Below, piece after piece: positions 1 through 7,320 of a DNA stretch of 64,000 nt (position 1 is its first letter; every line of letters begins with the position of its first letter). Position numbers and translations under genes: made by a program. The stretch is from Terriglobia bacterium. GTDB taxonomy: Bacteria; Acidobacteriota; Terriglobia; Terriglobales; Acidobacteriaceae. The notes under the pieces were generated by a model. That model saw nothing but the letters and a program-made list of their open reading frames with translations, did not search any database and was not told the DNA's origin. Location: contig JAIQGL010000018.1 of NCBI GenBank assembly GCA_020072585.1, forward strand, positions 124,001-188,000. Reading direction: 5' to 3'.

Positions 1-536
1 CATTGAATCAGGTCCGCAGCATAACCGATCGCCATCAGTCCTGACGTGGCTCCCGAAGCAGTTGTGGAGTTAATTCCGCGCAGCTTGTGCCAGATAGCCG
101 TTTGGGCTGCGGCTGAGTTGATGACCGTGTTGGAAAAATCCATTGGGCTAACACACGATGGGCCGTCAACAAGAGCTTGCCGGTCAAATTGCGAAATGGT
201 ATGCATGCTGCCGAACATAGTTCCCAATACCACTCCGACATCGTGTGTGGCCAGATATTCGGCGGTCCAGCCGCTGCTCTCCAATGCTAACTTGGCTGCG
301 GACGCAAAGAGTCTTCCTGTCCTGTCCAAGGGCCTCAGAGTCCGGCCTTTAAGATACAATTCGGGCGCAAAATTAGAGATGCTGCCTCCCGGCTGGGAAT
401 CAAAACCTTGGGGTCCATACTCCGTAATCTCTCCCAGGCCGCCAGTTCCGGCACATAGTTTTTGGTGAAGGAGAGCAGCTGATTCTCCCAGCCCAGAAAT
501 CAACCCCACGCCGGTGATGACTACTCGTTTGCTCAT
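1..536 (-). CDS. Chain-length-factor-like ketosynthase, partial (C-terminus off the left edge)
   Basis: About 178 N-terminal residues are visible, starting MSKRVVITGVGLISGLGE, the usual thiolase-fold opening of FabF-type ketosynthases. At the nucleophile position the protein reads TASGATSGLMAIGYA. Aligned with the adjacent KS (PTACAAGNYAIAHA), the active-site Cys is replaced by Ala. That is a feature of chain-length factors and decarboxylating KS partners, so I infer a non-condensing subunit that pairs with the neighbour. The ATG (534-536) overlaps the stop of the upstream KS gene by 4 bp (ATGA), which implies translational coupling in an ACP-KS-CLF operon. The C-terminal His motifs lie outside the window. 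An inactive KS of another kind cannot be excluded. Confidence 0.8.
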   Translation of the reverse strand, partial: MSKRVVITGVGLISGLGESAALLHQKLCAGTGGLGEITEYGPQGFDSQPGGSISNFAPELYLKGRTLRPLDRTGRLFASAAKLALESSGWTAEYLATHDVGVVLGTMFGSMHTISQFDRQALVDGPSCVSPMDFSNTVINSAAAQTAIWHKLRGINSTTASGATSGLMAIGYAADLIQ

Positions 537-1777
537 GGGCGTTCACGGTTCGAATCAGCACATGCAGCAAGAACCAAAGACGAATTGTTCCCGCCAAATG
601 CATACGCGTTATTCATTGCCACTCTGACTTTTTGCTTGCGCGCCACATTGGGAACATAGTCGAGATCACACTCACTGTCTCTGTGCTGCCAATGCATGGT
701 TGGAGGGATACATCCATGAGTAATGGCAAGCGCGCAAACTGCGGCTTCAATTGCAGACGCCGCCCCCATTGTGTGCCCTAGCATTGATTTGACAGAGCTC
801 ATTGGCACACTATATGCGTGGTTCCCAAACACTTTCTTGACCGCGATCGTCTCCAAGCGGTCATTCGTTGGAGTGCCGGTACCGTGGGCGCTAATGTAAT
901 CAACTTCGTGCGGCTTGATGTTGCTTTGCATCATGGCCATTCGAATGGCACGAGCAGCACCCTCGCCTTCTGGATGAGCAGCTGTCATGTGATGCGCGTC
1001 GCATGACAAACCATAGCCGGCAACTTCACAATAGATCCGGGCGCCACGAGCCAGAGCCTGGTCACTGCGTTCAAGGAGCAGTATTGCCGCACCTTCACCT
1101 GGGATCATGCCTTTGCGGTCGCGATCAAATGGCTGACAAACTTCAGGAGCAATGGCGCCAAGCCTCGCAAATCCTGTATAAGTAATTCGGGAAAAGGAGT
1201 CGGCCCCACCTGCAAGCATGAAGTCGGCCTTCCCCGCGTAAAGCAGATCACATGCGTGAGCGATTGCATAGTTGCCGGCCGCGCAGGCGGTAGGGATCAT
1301 CATCACTTCCCCGCCCAGACTGAATTCCTTTGCAATGTGAAACGGTACGACGTGGCAAGGGTATCCGTGCAGAAACTCCCCGCCAATCTTTGACACGCAG
1401 CCCTGCACATACTGATCGTCAAAGCGTTCAATACTGTGCGGCTCCCCCGAAGTGGTACCTACGCAAACCCCGACGCGCCCTCTATCGATCTCCGACAAAT
1501 CCAGATCGCCATCCAGCAGCGCAAGACGGGAAGCTGCTATTGCCAGTTGTGATGTGCGTCCAATCGCAGCTGGATCCATTTCCAAAACATAATCTTGAGG
1601 GCAAAAATCATAAATTTCAGCGCCCATGTGAACGGCGTAGCCAATTGTGTCAAAGCTCGTTACGCGGCTGAATCCGCTGCGGCCCGCCAACAGGGACTCC
1701 CAGAATGTCTGGCATCCCGTCCCAATTGAGGTCACAACGCCGAGCCCGGTAACGGCAACTGCCGCAGATCTTGTCAT
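533..1777 (-). CDS. Beta-ketoacyl-ACP synthase (FabF-type), catalytically complete
   Basis: A 414-residue condensing enzyme of normal family length. It carries the full Cys-His-His triad: IPTACAAGNYAIAH (Cys near residue 165), ISAHGTGTPTNDRLET, and VKSMLGHTMGAASAIEA. It should elongate an acyl chain on the ACP encoded just upstream, in the cytoplasm. It overlaps the ACP gene by 4 bp (ATGA at 1774-1777) and the downstream CLF-like gene by 4 bp, so the three form a tight minimal type II PKS/FAS unit. The remainder of the pathway is probably left of the window. Whether the product is a polyene, aromatic or fatty acyl chain cannot be told from this gene. Confidence 0.9.
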   Translation of the reverse strand: MTRSAAVAVTGLGVVTSIGTGCQTFWESLLAGRSGFSRVTSFDTIGYAVHMGAEIYDFCPQDYVLEMDPAAIGRTSQLAIAASRLALLDGDLDLSEIDRGRVGVCVGTTSGEPHSIERFDDQYVQGCVSKIGGEFLHGYPCHVVPFHIAKEFSLGGEVMMIPTACAAGNYAIAHACDLLYAGKADFMLAGGADSFSRITYTGFARLGAIAPEVCQPFDRDRKGMIPGEGAAILLLERSDQALARGARIYCEVAGYGLSCDAHHMTAAHPEGEGAARAIRMAMMQSNIKPHEVDYISAHGTGTPTNDRLETIAVKKVFGNHAYSVPMSSVKSMLGHTMGAASAIEAAVCALAITHGCIPPTMHWQHRDSECDLDYVPNVARKQKVRVAMNNAYAFGGNNSSLVLAACADSNRERP

Positions 1778-2028
1778 GCTACTTCCACGCCCACTCTTTT
1801 TGTCACAAGGGTCACTGCATCTTGCACGGTATGAATTGAGGATAGCTCTTCATCGGAAGCATGAAACTTGAATTGGTTTTCCAATTCAACAGCGATCTCT
1901 AGAATGGAAAGCGAGTCCAATCCCAGATCGGTTTCGTATGAGGCAGTATCAGAAATTGCAGCCACTTCAATGCCGGCCACACGGTGAATTGCTTGTTTAA
2001 TCTTAGCCCTGACGACCTCAACATCCAT
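1774..2028 (-). CDS. Acyl carrier protein
   Basis: An 84-residue ACP with the phosphopantetheine site DLGLDSLSILEI (Ser at about residue 41) in a four-helix acidic protein. I chose the ATG at 2028, which has GTGGAG about 9 nt upstream. A GTG five codons earlier (2043) is in frame but less well placed. The stop overlaps the KS start by 4 bp. It is presumably the carrier for the KS/CLF pair downstream. It is clearly distinct from the two paralogous ACPs at 40657 and 58501, which carry the motif GDLGA(E/G)SI. Confidence 0.9.
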   Translation of the reverse strand: MDVEVVRAKIKQAIHRVAGIEVAAISDTASYETDLGLDSLSILEIAVELENQFKFHASDEELSSIHTVQDAVTLVTKRVGVEVA

Positions 2029-2554
2029 TGTCTTGTGCTCCACAAAATTGAATTTCTGATTGTTTTAGACTGCCATCTCAATAGCTTGCACATTCCAAGC
2101 TACGATGTTTAACGATGGAGATTACGTTTACTAGCTGACAAAACTAGCGGATTGATATTACTAGAGACACCCAAAGCCAGGTAATTTGCGACGGAGGATT
2201 TTGACTGCGCTCTATTGCGTCCACATGCGCATTGTTTCAGATTGCAACTCTTAACCACTGTGCCGCCTATCTGGCGCCACATTCGGGAAGTTTTCTGCAT
2301 AACTCTCTTCTGTGTGGAACATTCGCAACTGTAGTCGATGGATAATCCCAAAATGGAACCAACCTCCTTGGGAACCATCAGGCTTCAACGTAGTCAGCAC
2401 GATAGCAGACTCATTTCAATCGAGTTGATGAGGACAGCACATGGGCTGCACTTTGCAGCAAAAACTCCGCTTCAGCAATATGCATATTGTCGTGGCCCCT
2501 TGTCCTTACGAACGATGCGTCTCCCGTCTAGGCGGAGAGTGATGTCTGCGCAAG
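2029..2554. other. Intergenic region upstream of the ACP-KS-CLF operon
   Basis: About 525 bp between the ACP start and the response-regulator stop. Short open frames exist on both strands, but none has a convincing ribosome-binding site or recognisable protein sequence. It must hold the promoter of the ACP operon. I saw no strong sigma-54 or sigma-70 box and no copy of the TGTCCA palindrome found elsewhere in the window. Confidence 0.5.
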
Positions 2555-3247
2555 CTAAAGAATATTGATAAGGCCATTACGAATCGCGTAGGCAACAAGC
2601 CCGGCCGCATTATGGATTCCCAGCGCCTGCATCATATTGGCGCGATGTACCGCAACCGTGTTCACGCTGATGTCGAGCTGTCCAGCGATTTCTTTGTTTG
2701 ATTTGCCTGCGACTATATATTGAAGAATTTGCAACTCTCTCTGGGTAAGGCCGTGATTTCTCTCGCCTTTTAAAGCAGGCGTACGGGACAATTGAGAATC
2801 GAGTACAATTTCGCCATCTGCCACTTTCTTCACTGCAGCCACAAGGTCCAAATCTACAGCGTTCTTCAGGATGTAGCCGCGAGCACCTACGTTGAGGGCC
2901 TTGCGCACCCATGTGTCTTCTGCATGCATGCTCAACATCAACACGCTTGTATTGATTGATACCTCTGCAATACGCCTCGTGGCCGTAAGCCCGCTCATTC
3001 CAGGAAGGGCGCAATCCATAATCATTACTCGAGGTCGAAGGGCCTGCGCCATCTTAACCGCTGCAACACCATCACTCGCTTCGCCGACAATACAAATGTC
3101 CGCACTGTCCTCCAGAATACGTTTAAATCCGCAGCGCACAAGAGCGTGATCATCCACAAGCACAACAGAAATACGATCAGGTAAAGGGCATGGCCCAGTA
3201 GCTGATAAATGTTCGGGAATGCAATCATATTGCGGAATCAAGGGCAT
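2555..3247 (-). CDS. NarL/LuxR-type response regulator
   Basis: About 230 residues: an N-terminal receiver domain (VVLVDDHALVR, phospho-acceptor Asp in VMIMDCALPGMSG, conserved Lys in GARGYILKN) and a C-terminal LuxR helix-turn-helix (LTQRELQILQYIVAGKSNKE, then ISVNTVAVHRANMM). I prefer the ATG at 3247 (AGGA about 10 nt upstream) over the GTG at 3265. It lies downstream of, and in the same orientation as, the NarX-like kinase at 3671-5050, its probable partner. The 420-bp spacer suggests a separate promoter. Targets cannot be deduced. Confidence 0.9.
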   Translation of the reverse strand: MPLIPQYDCIPEHLSATGPCPLPDRISVVLVDDHALVRCGFKRILEDSADICIVGEASDGVAAVKMAQALRPRVMIMDCALPGMSGLTATRRIAEVSINTSVLMLSMHAEDTWVRKALNVGARGYILKNAVDLDLVAAVKKVADGEIVLDSQLSRTPALKGERNHGLTQRELQILQYIVAGKSNKEIAGQLDISVNTVAVHRANMMQALGIHNAAGLVAYAIRNGLINIL

Positions 3248-3670
3248 CTTTGTTGATCCTGACACGGCTTCGGACCTTAGGTCTAAATAACGGGCGGCAT
3301 GGGCTACTCTCCCATACTCCGTTATAACAATTGATCAGACGGCTAATACTTTCTACGGTGCTCGAACCACTACCTATTGCATTCGTATCTTGGACAAGAC
3401 AAGATAAAATGTGAATTCTTGTGGACGCTATGGTGCTAAATCTCACGGAAGGCTTAGCTCGGCTCAGCACGATAAACAATCACATGATGTTTGAGCCCAG
3501 GATCATCAAGAGCGACACGGCGCCCAACGCAAAACTCGATCATCCACTGGCAAAGAGAGCTGGGCGGTGCGCTGTTGTCCTGTTCATTTGCTTAAGACAA
3601 TGATGAGCAGGTTTTTTGCGAATCATTTGTTTGCGAAATCACAACGCACCCGGGTCACACGTACTTGCAA
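3248..3670. other. Spacer between sensor kinase and response regulator
   Basis: About 420 bp between two genes of the same orientation. No credible protein-coding frame or RNA structure was recognised. It presumably carries the promoter and leader of the response-regulator gene. Confidence 0.4.
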
Positions 3671-5050
3671 TTACCAGTTTGGGACAAATTGATCAGAAAC
3701 TGCCAAAGGCTGCCGCTCACACAAATCCACGCGAGATCTGGGAACCGTCAACCGCACCAGAGTACCAGGAGTTGCTGGCAGAAAATCGATTCGGCCACCC
3801 AGTATCTCCGCACGCTCATGCATGCCCACCAAACCGATTCCTGACCGCCCAGATTGAAGGCGCAAACCAGTGCCATGGTCTTCCACTTCAAGGACCAACT
3901 CGCTGTCTGAATAGCGCAAGCGGACTCTGACTTCAGACGCGCGCGAGTGCCTGATGGCATTGTTTAGGGCCTCCTGTAATACGCGGTAAATGTGGATTGC
4001 AGCGTTGCTTTCAAGCACAAAGCCCACACCAGATTTTTCATAGAAGATAGAGATGGCGGTCTGCTTTTCAACGTTCGGCAGATACCAATCGAGCGCGCTC
4101 TCGAGACCCGCTTCCTCGAGAATAACAGGATGCAGAGCTTGGGAGAGCCTGCGCACATTGTCGAGAGTCGACTGGGTGATTTCGCAAATCTCTTGCAACT
4201 CTTCGCGAATACAAGATTCTTCTGGAGACCGATTGCGCATTCGTGACAGCATCGCACCCACAGCCGTCAGTATCTGGCCGAATTCATCGTGCAACTCTCT
4301 GGAGATGTGCCGAAGGGTCGATTCCTGAGTAGAAATAAGTTTTTGCGCAAGGTCGCTGCGTTGTTGCGAGAGCAAGGATAGTTTGGCAAATAGCCGGCGG
4401 CTTGAATCAATCAGGCCAAGTGTTGTAAGAAGAATGGTGGTAAGAGCCCCTCCCAGAAACAGGTAGGCATGACGCTGCACACCATTGTAAATGCGCCCAA
4501 CGTGGATAGCCGTTTGCTCCTCGCTCTCATTATTTTCAACCAGTAATCTCGCCACCGAATTGCCAAGCGCGGCCTGTCGCGGCAAAGAAACACGGATTTG
4601 TGCGCGCGCTTCGTCTTCCTTTCCTTTGGCGGCAAGCACAAAGGCCTGATCTACAGCATTCCAGAATTGTGTCACTGCTGCTGTCAGATATTGTTGTTGG
4701 TCCGCAGTGCGATGCCCGATAGCTACTTTACTTTCCAGACGGAAAGCATCGTCAAGATCGCCTCGAATCCTCTGGAACTGGGCCGTCCATGCGGTGAGAG
4801 GATACGCCTGATCGGCATTGAGCATATCGCGCATCGCCAAACCAAGGGAGTTCAAGTCATTCTGTATCCGCAACAACTGAAGCGAGTCTCTGCGATTCCG
4901 ATCGGCGAGGTCTCTCTGCACCGCACGCAGCCCGGAGATCTGGCCGGTGATATACCAGGAATATGACACCACTGACGCGAGTGTGATAATCAATCCCAAC
5001 ATGAGGGCCACCGTTGGCGATCGTTCTGATGAGATTCCTTTTAATGCCAT
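3671..5050 (-). CDS. NarX/DegS-type sensor histidine kinase
   Basis: A 459-residue membrane kinase. An N-terminal transmembrane segment (residues about 13-35) is followed by a mostly helical periplasmic four-helix-bundle-like sensor (about 36-190), a second membrane segment (about 195-215) and a cytoplasmic HisKA_3 region with phospho-acceptor His in RHISRELHDEFGQILTAVG. The HATPase domain follows (N-box EALNNAIRHSRA, G-boxes DHGTGL and GIGLVGMHERA). This architecture pairs with NarL/LuxR-type regulators, and one lies downstream. The ligand is unknown. The HATPase C-terminal end (VRLTVPR) is intact, followed by a non-conserved tail. Confidence 0.9.
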   Translation of the reverse strand: MALKGISSERSPTVALMLGLIITLASVVSYSWYITGQISGLRAVQRDLADRNRRDSLQLLRIQNDLNSLGLAMRDMLNADQAYPLTAWTAQFQRIRGDLDDAFRLESKVAIGHRTADQQQYLTAAVTQFWNAVDQAFVLAAKGKEDEARAQIRVSLPRQAALGNSVARLLVENNESEEQTAIHVGRIYNGVQRHAYLFLGGALTTILLTTLGLIDSSRRLFAKLSLLSQQRSDLAQKLISTQESTLRHISRELHDEFGQILTAVGAMLSRMRNRSPEESCIREELQEICEITQSTLDNVRRLSQALHPVILEEAGLESALDWYLPNVEKQTAISIFYEKSGVGFVLESNAAIHIYRVLQEALNNAIRHSRASEVRVRLRYSDSELVLEVEDHGTGLRLQSGRSGIGLVGMHERAEILGGRIDFLPATPGTLVRLTVPRSRVDLCERQPLAVSDQFVPNW

Positions 5051-5102
5051 GGCATAAATGTTTTAGCCGTCTCGAAAGTCGACCGGCAGACATCACTATT
5101 TC

Positions 5103-6548
5103 TCAGTCGTTCGCTCTGCACAATGGTGGCTCTCTCCACTTGTATTGTTGATTCAATATGTTTGCCACAGCCAGGACTTCATGGTCCTTATAAGGGCGGC
5201 CGATGATTTGCACTCCAATCGGCAAGCCTTCTGCTGATTGTCCGACCGGGACTGTGGCAGCAGGATTGCCCAGAAGGTTATAGTGTTGGCAATAACTCAT
5301 CGTTCGGAGATAATCTGCCGCATGTTCTGGCCCCCACCCTGCATCTTGGTGAAGGAATGCCGGCATGGAGCATATTGGCGCCAAAAGAATAGGATAATCC
5401 CGCATCTGCTCTTGTATGCTCAAGCGTAGCTGGTCACACTCAATCAATGTATTCAACAGCCGCTCACCCGTCAGTACCGGCCGCGCGGCGGCAAGAGCAA
5501 TAAATTCGCGGGTATTCCGGGTGACATCATTTTCTTGTCCCTGCGCCATTGCTCCAAGAAGCAAGGCGCCGGCTTCTACAAAGATTACAGCCCACAACTC
5601 TCGTGCCCTTGCGAGCCCTTTAGGACGAAATGGTTCCACCACAAACCCAGCATTCCTTAAGGCAGATGCAGCAGAGCGCACTACCTCCGCAGTCTTGCAG
5701 TCAGAACCGCTCTCGCCATCGTCTTCGTAATAGCCGATACGTAGTTGTTTCATGCGTCCGCTGTCCTGAGCCTTCCCTGGCGCCGGCACTGCCCCTGGAT
5801 CAGCAGACTCACAGCCTGCAGTTACTGCAAACAGCAACTGTAGGTCTTTGACGGTGCGCGCCATCGGCCCTACAACTCCGATGAGGGAGAAGGGGCCAGC
5901 GCAAGCAGGATAATGACCGTCCGCGGGAATCAGACCGGGAGTCGGTTTCAGCCCGCAGATTCCGGTGAAATGCGCGGGGACTCGAATTGATCCACCGCCA
6001 TCACTACCAAAACCGCCAGCCGACATGCATGAGGAAATGGCCGCCGCTTCGCCGCCGCTGGAACCTCCAGGTGTCCGGCTGAGGTCCCAGGGATTGTTGG
6101 TTCGTCCGTGGATTTCATTCTCGGTGTGATATGCCATCAACATCTCAGGAGTCGTTGTATTGCCAATCACGATTGCTCCGGCCCGCTTGAGCCGCGTAAC
6201 CAAAGTCGCGCTGCTTGCGGGAACGTAATCTGACCTTAAGCGGCTTCCCACTGCACACCGTAAACCTTCAACATCAATGCAGGACTTGATGGTAACCGGC
6301 ACGCCCAGCAGCACTCCCTCTGCGGAGCCATGTATACAACCGGAGTCTATGCGTCTGGCCTCCTCGAATGCGCGTTCCAAATCGAGATGCGCAAATGCAT
6401 TCAAGGCTGGATTCAGTCTTTGGATCCGCTCAGCATGCTCGTACATCACTTCCACGGCAGAGACTTCTTTTGAATTGACCAGTTGCGCAATCTCTAATGC
6501 CGGCAGCAAACAGAGAGACGAAGCAGATAACGCGCTCGGGCTCTTCAT
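5103..6548 (-). CDS. Amidase-signature-family amidase
   Basis: About 481 residues of the amidase signature family, which hydrolyses amides with a Ser-cisSer-Lys triad. Visible triad elements are the Lys in GVPVTIKSCID, the cis-Ser in TPGGSSGGEAAA and the nucleophile Ser in GSDGGGSIRVPA, followed by GICGLKPTPG. The start at 6548 (MKSPSALSA) gives the normal short lead before the first helix (ALEIAQLVNSKEVSAVE). A longer frame to 6650 has no family-like sequence. Substrate is not predictable. It is the last gene before the strand switch and has no obvious functional link to its neighbours. Confidence 0.9.
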   Translation of the reverse strand: MKSPSALSASSLCLLPALEIAQLVNSKEVSAVEVMYEHAERIQRLNPALNAFAHLDLERAFEEARRIDSGCIHGSAEGVLLGVPVTIKSCIDVEGLRCAVGSRLRSDYVPASSATLVTRLKRAGAIVIGNTTTPEMLMAYHTENEIHGRTNNPWDLSRTPGGSSGGEAAAISSCMSAGGFGSDGGGSIRVPAHFTGICGLKPTPGLIPADGHYPACAGPFSLIGVVGPMARTVKDLQLLFAVTAGCESADPGAVPAPGKAQDSGRMKQLRIGYYEDDGESGSDCKTAEVVRSAASALRNAGFVVEPFRPKGLARARELWAVIFVEAGALLLGAMAQGQENDVTRNTREFIALAAARPVLTGERLLNTLIECDQLRLSIQEQMRDYPILLAPICSMPAFLHQDAGWGPEHAADYLRTMSYCQHYNLLGNPAATVPVGQSAEGLPIGVQIIGRPYKDHEVLAVANILNQQYKWREPPLCRAND

Positions 6549-6896
6549 GAAATCACTTTCGAGTGAGTTAGGGTTCCACACTTTCTCAAAGACTATAGAC
6601 ACGCACCGCTCCACGGTTTGCATGAAAAAGCTGCGGGCACGAGTTCCCAATTTGGCACACAGCTATGCAGGAACGAATCCGATGGAAGCAAGTACAGAGG
6701 AGTTCTTTGTTCTCCATCTATGGGAGCGTTTGCTCTGATCTTCTTCATCCTCAAGCGCCGTTTCTCAGATAAATCTTCTACCAATGCATTCTCTAGTTAT
6801 TTGCAGTTATTGTGTGCCGGCAATCCCAGACATACATTCATCGCATTCAGATATTTGATTGAAAGCTACACAGTTTTGAAGATCAGGAGCTCTACT
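6549..6896. other. Divergent intergenic region
   Basis: About 350 bp between the divergent amidase and small secreted protein genes. An open frame continues upstream of the amidase start but does not resemble the family. No promoter consensus or repeat stood out. Confidence 0.4.
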
Positions 6897-7154
6897 ATGA
6901 AAAAGCGATTCGCAGCGCTGGCAATAATGTCTTTCCTCGCTAGTTCGTTTGTCCTCGCTCAGGATGTGAAGAAGAGTGCGCACCCAACGGACAATCCGCG
7001 AAAGAGTGCCGCAGAGAACTCACAAGGTAACGATGCCAGCCACAGTGACCATCCGGCCGCGAAGAAGGGCGCAAAGGGCAAACACCAACCAGAGGCTCCT
7101 TGTTCGTGTGGGGAACAAGAGTTTGATGAGGTGTTGCGCGGTATTTACGGCTAA
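6897..7154 (+). CDS. Small secreted protein of unknown function
   Basis: An 85-residue protein. It has a clear Sec signal peptide (MKKRFAALAIMSFLASSFVLAQ, cleavage probably after ALA-like VLA at about residue 21) and a low-complexity, hydrophilic Lys/Ala/His-rich middle. It ends in a short tail with two cysteines (CSCGEQEFDEVLRGIYG). A good ribosome-binding site, AGGAG, lies 7 nt before the ATG. I do not recognise the family. The two cysteines could bind metal or form a disulfide. Nothing links it to the lanthipeptide enzymes 7 kb away, and it lacks their leader motif. Confidence 0.7.
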   Translation: MKKRFAALAIMSFLASSFVLAQDVKKSAHPTDNPRKSAAENSQGNDASHSDHPAAKKGAKGKHQPEAPCSCGEQEFDEVLRGIYG

Positions 7155-7170
7155 ACGAGCACACGCGCGC

Positions 7171-7296
7171 CGTGCCTAAGATGGCCCCTGTTTCCTGCAC
7201 TCGCGTGCCGACACCGAAAACGGAATAAGCGTACTCCAACTCTACATTCTTAATTGTGAGACTGGCGAGATATCGTCTGGCCGTCCCTTAGGCACG
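7171..7296. repeat. Distant inverted repeat (10-bp arms)
   Basis: CGTGCCTAAG at 7171-7180 is the exact reverse complement of CTTAGGCACG at 7287-7296. The arms flank the 106 bp that precede the DUF5916 gene. This could be a long-range mRNA stem or paired operator halves. It could also be chance. Confidence 0.4.
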
Positions 7297-7320
7297 CATT
7301 CAACATTCATTTAGGACTAA

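Noticed and set aside
2109-2568. Open frames of 76-89 codons on both strands between the ACP and response-regulator genes
   Set aside because: They overlap each other, lack ribosome-binding sites and have no protein-like pattern.
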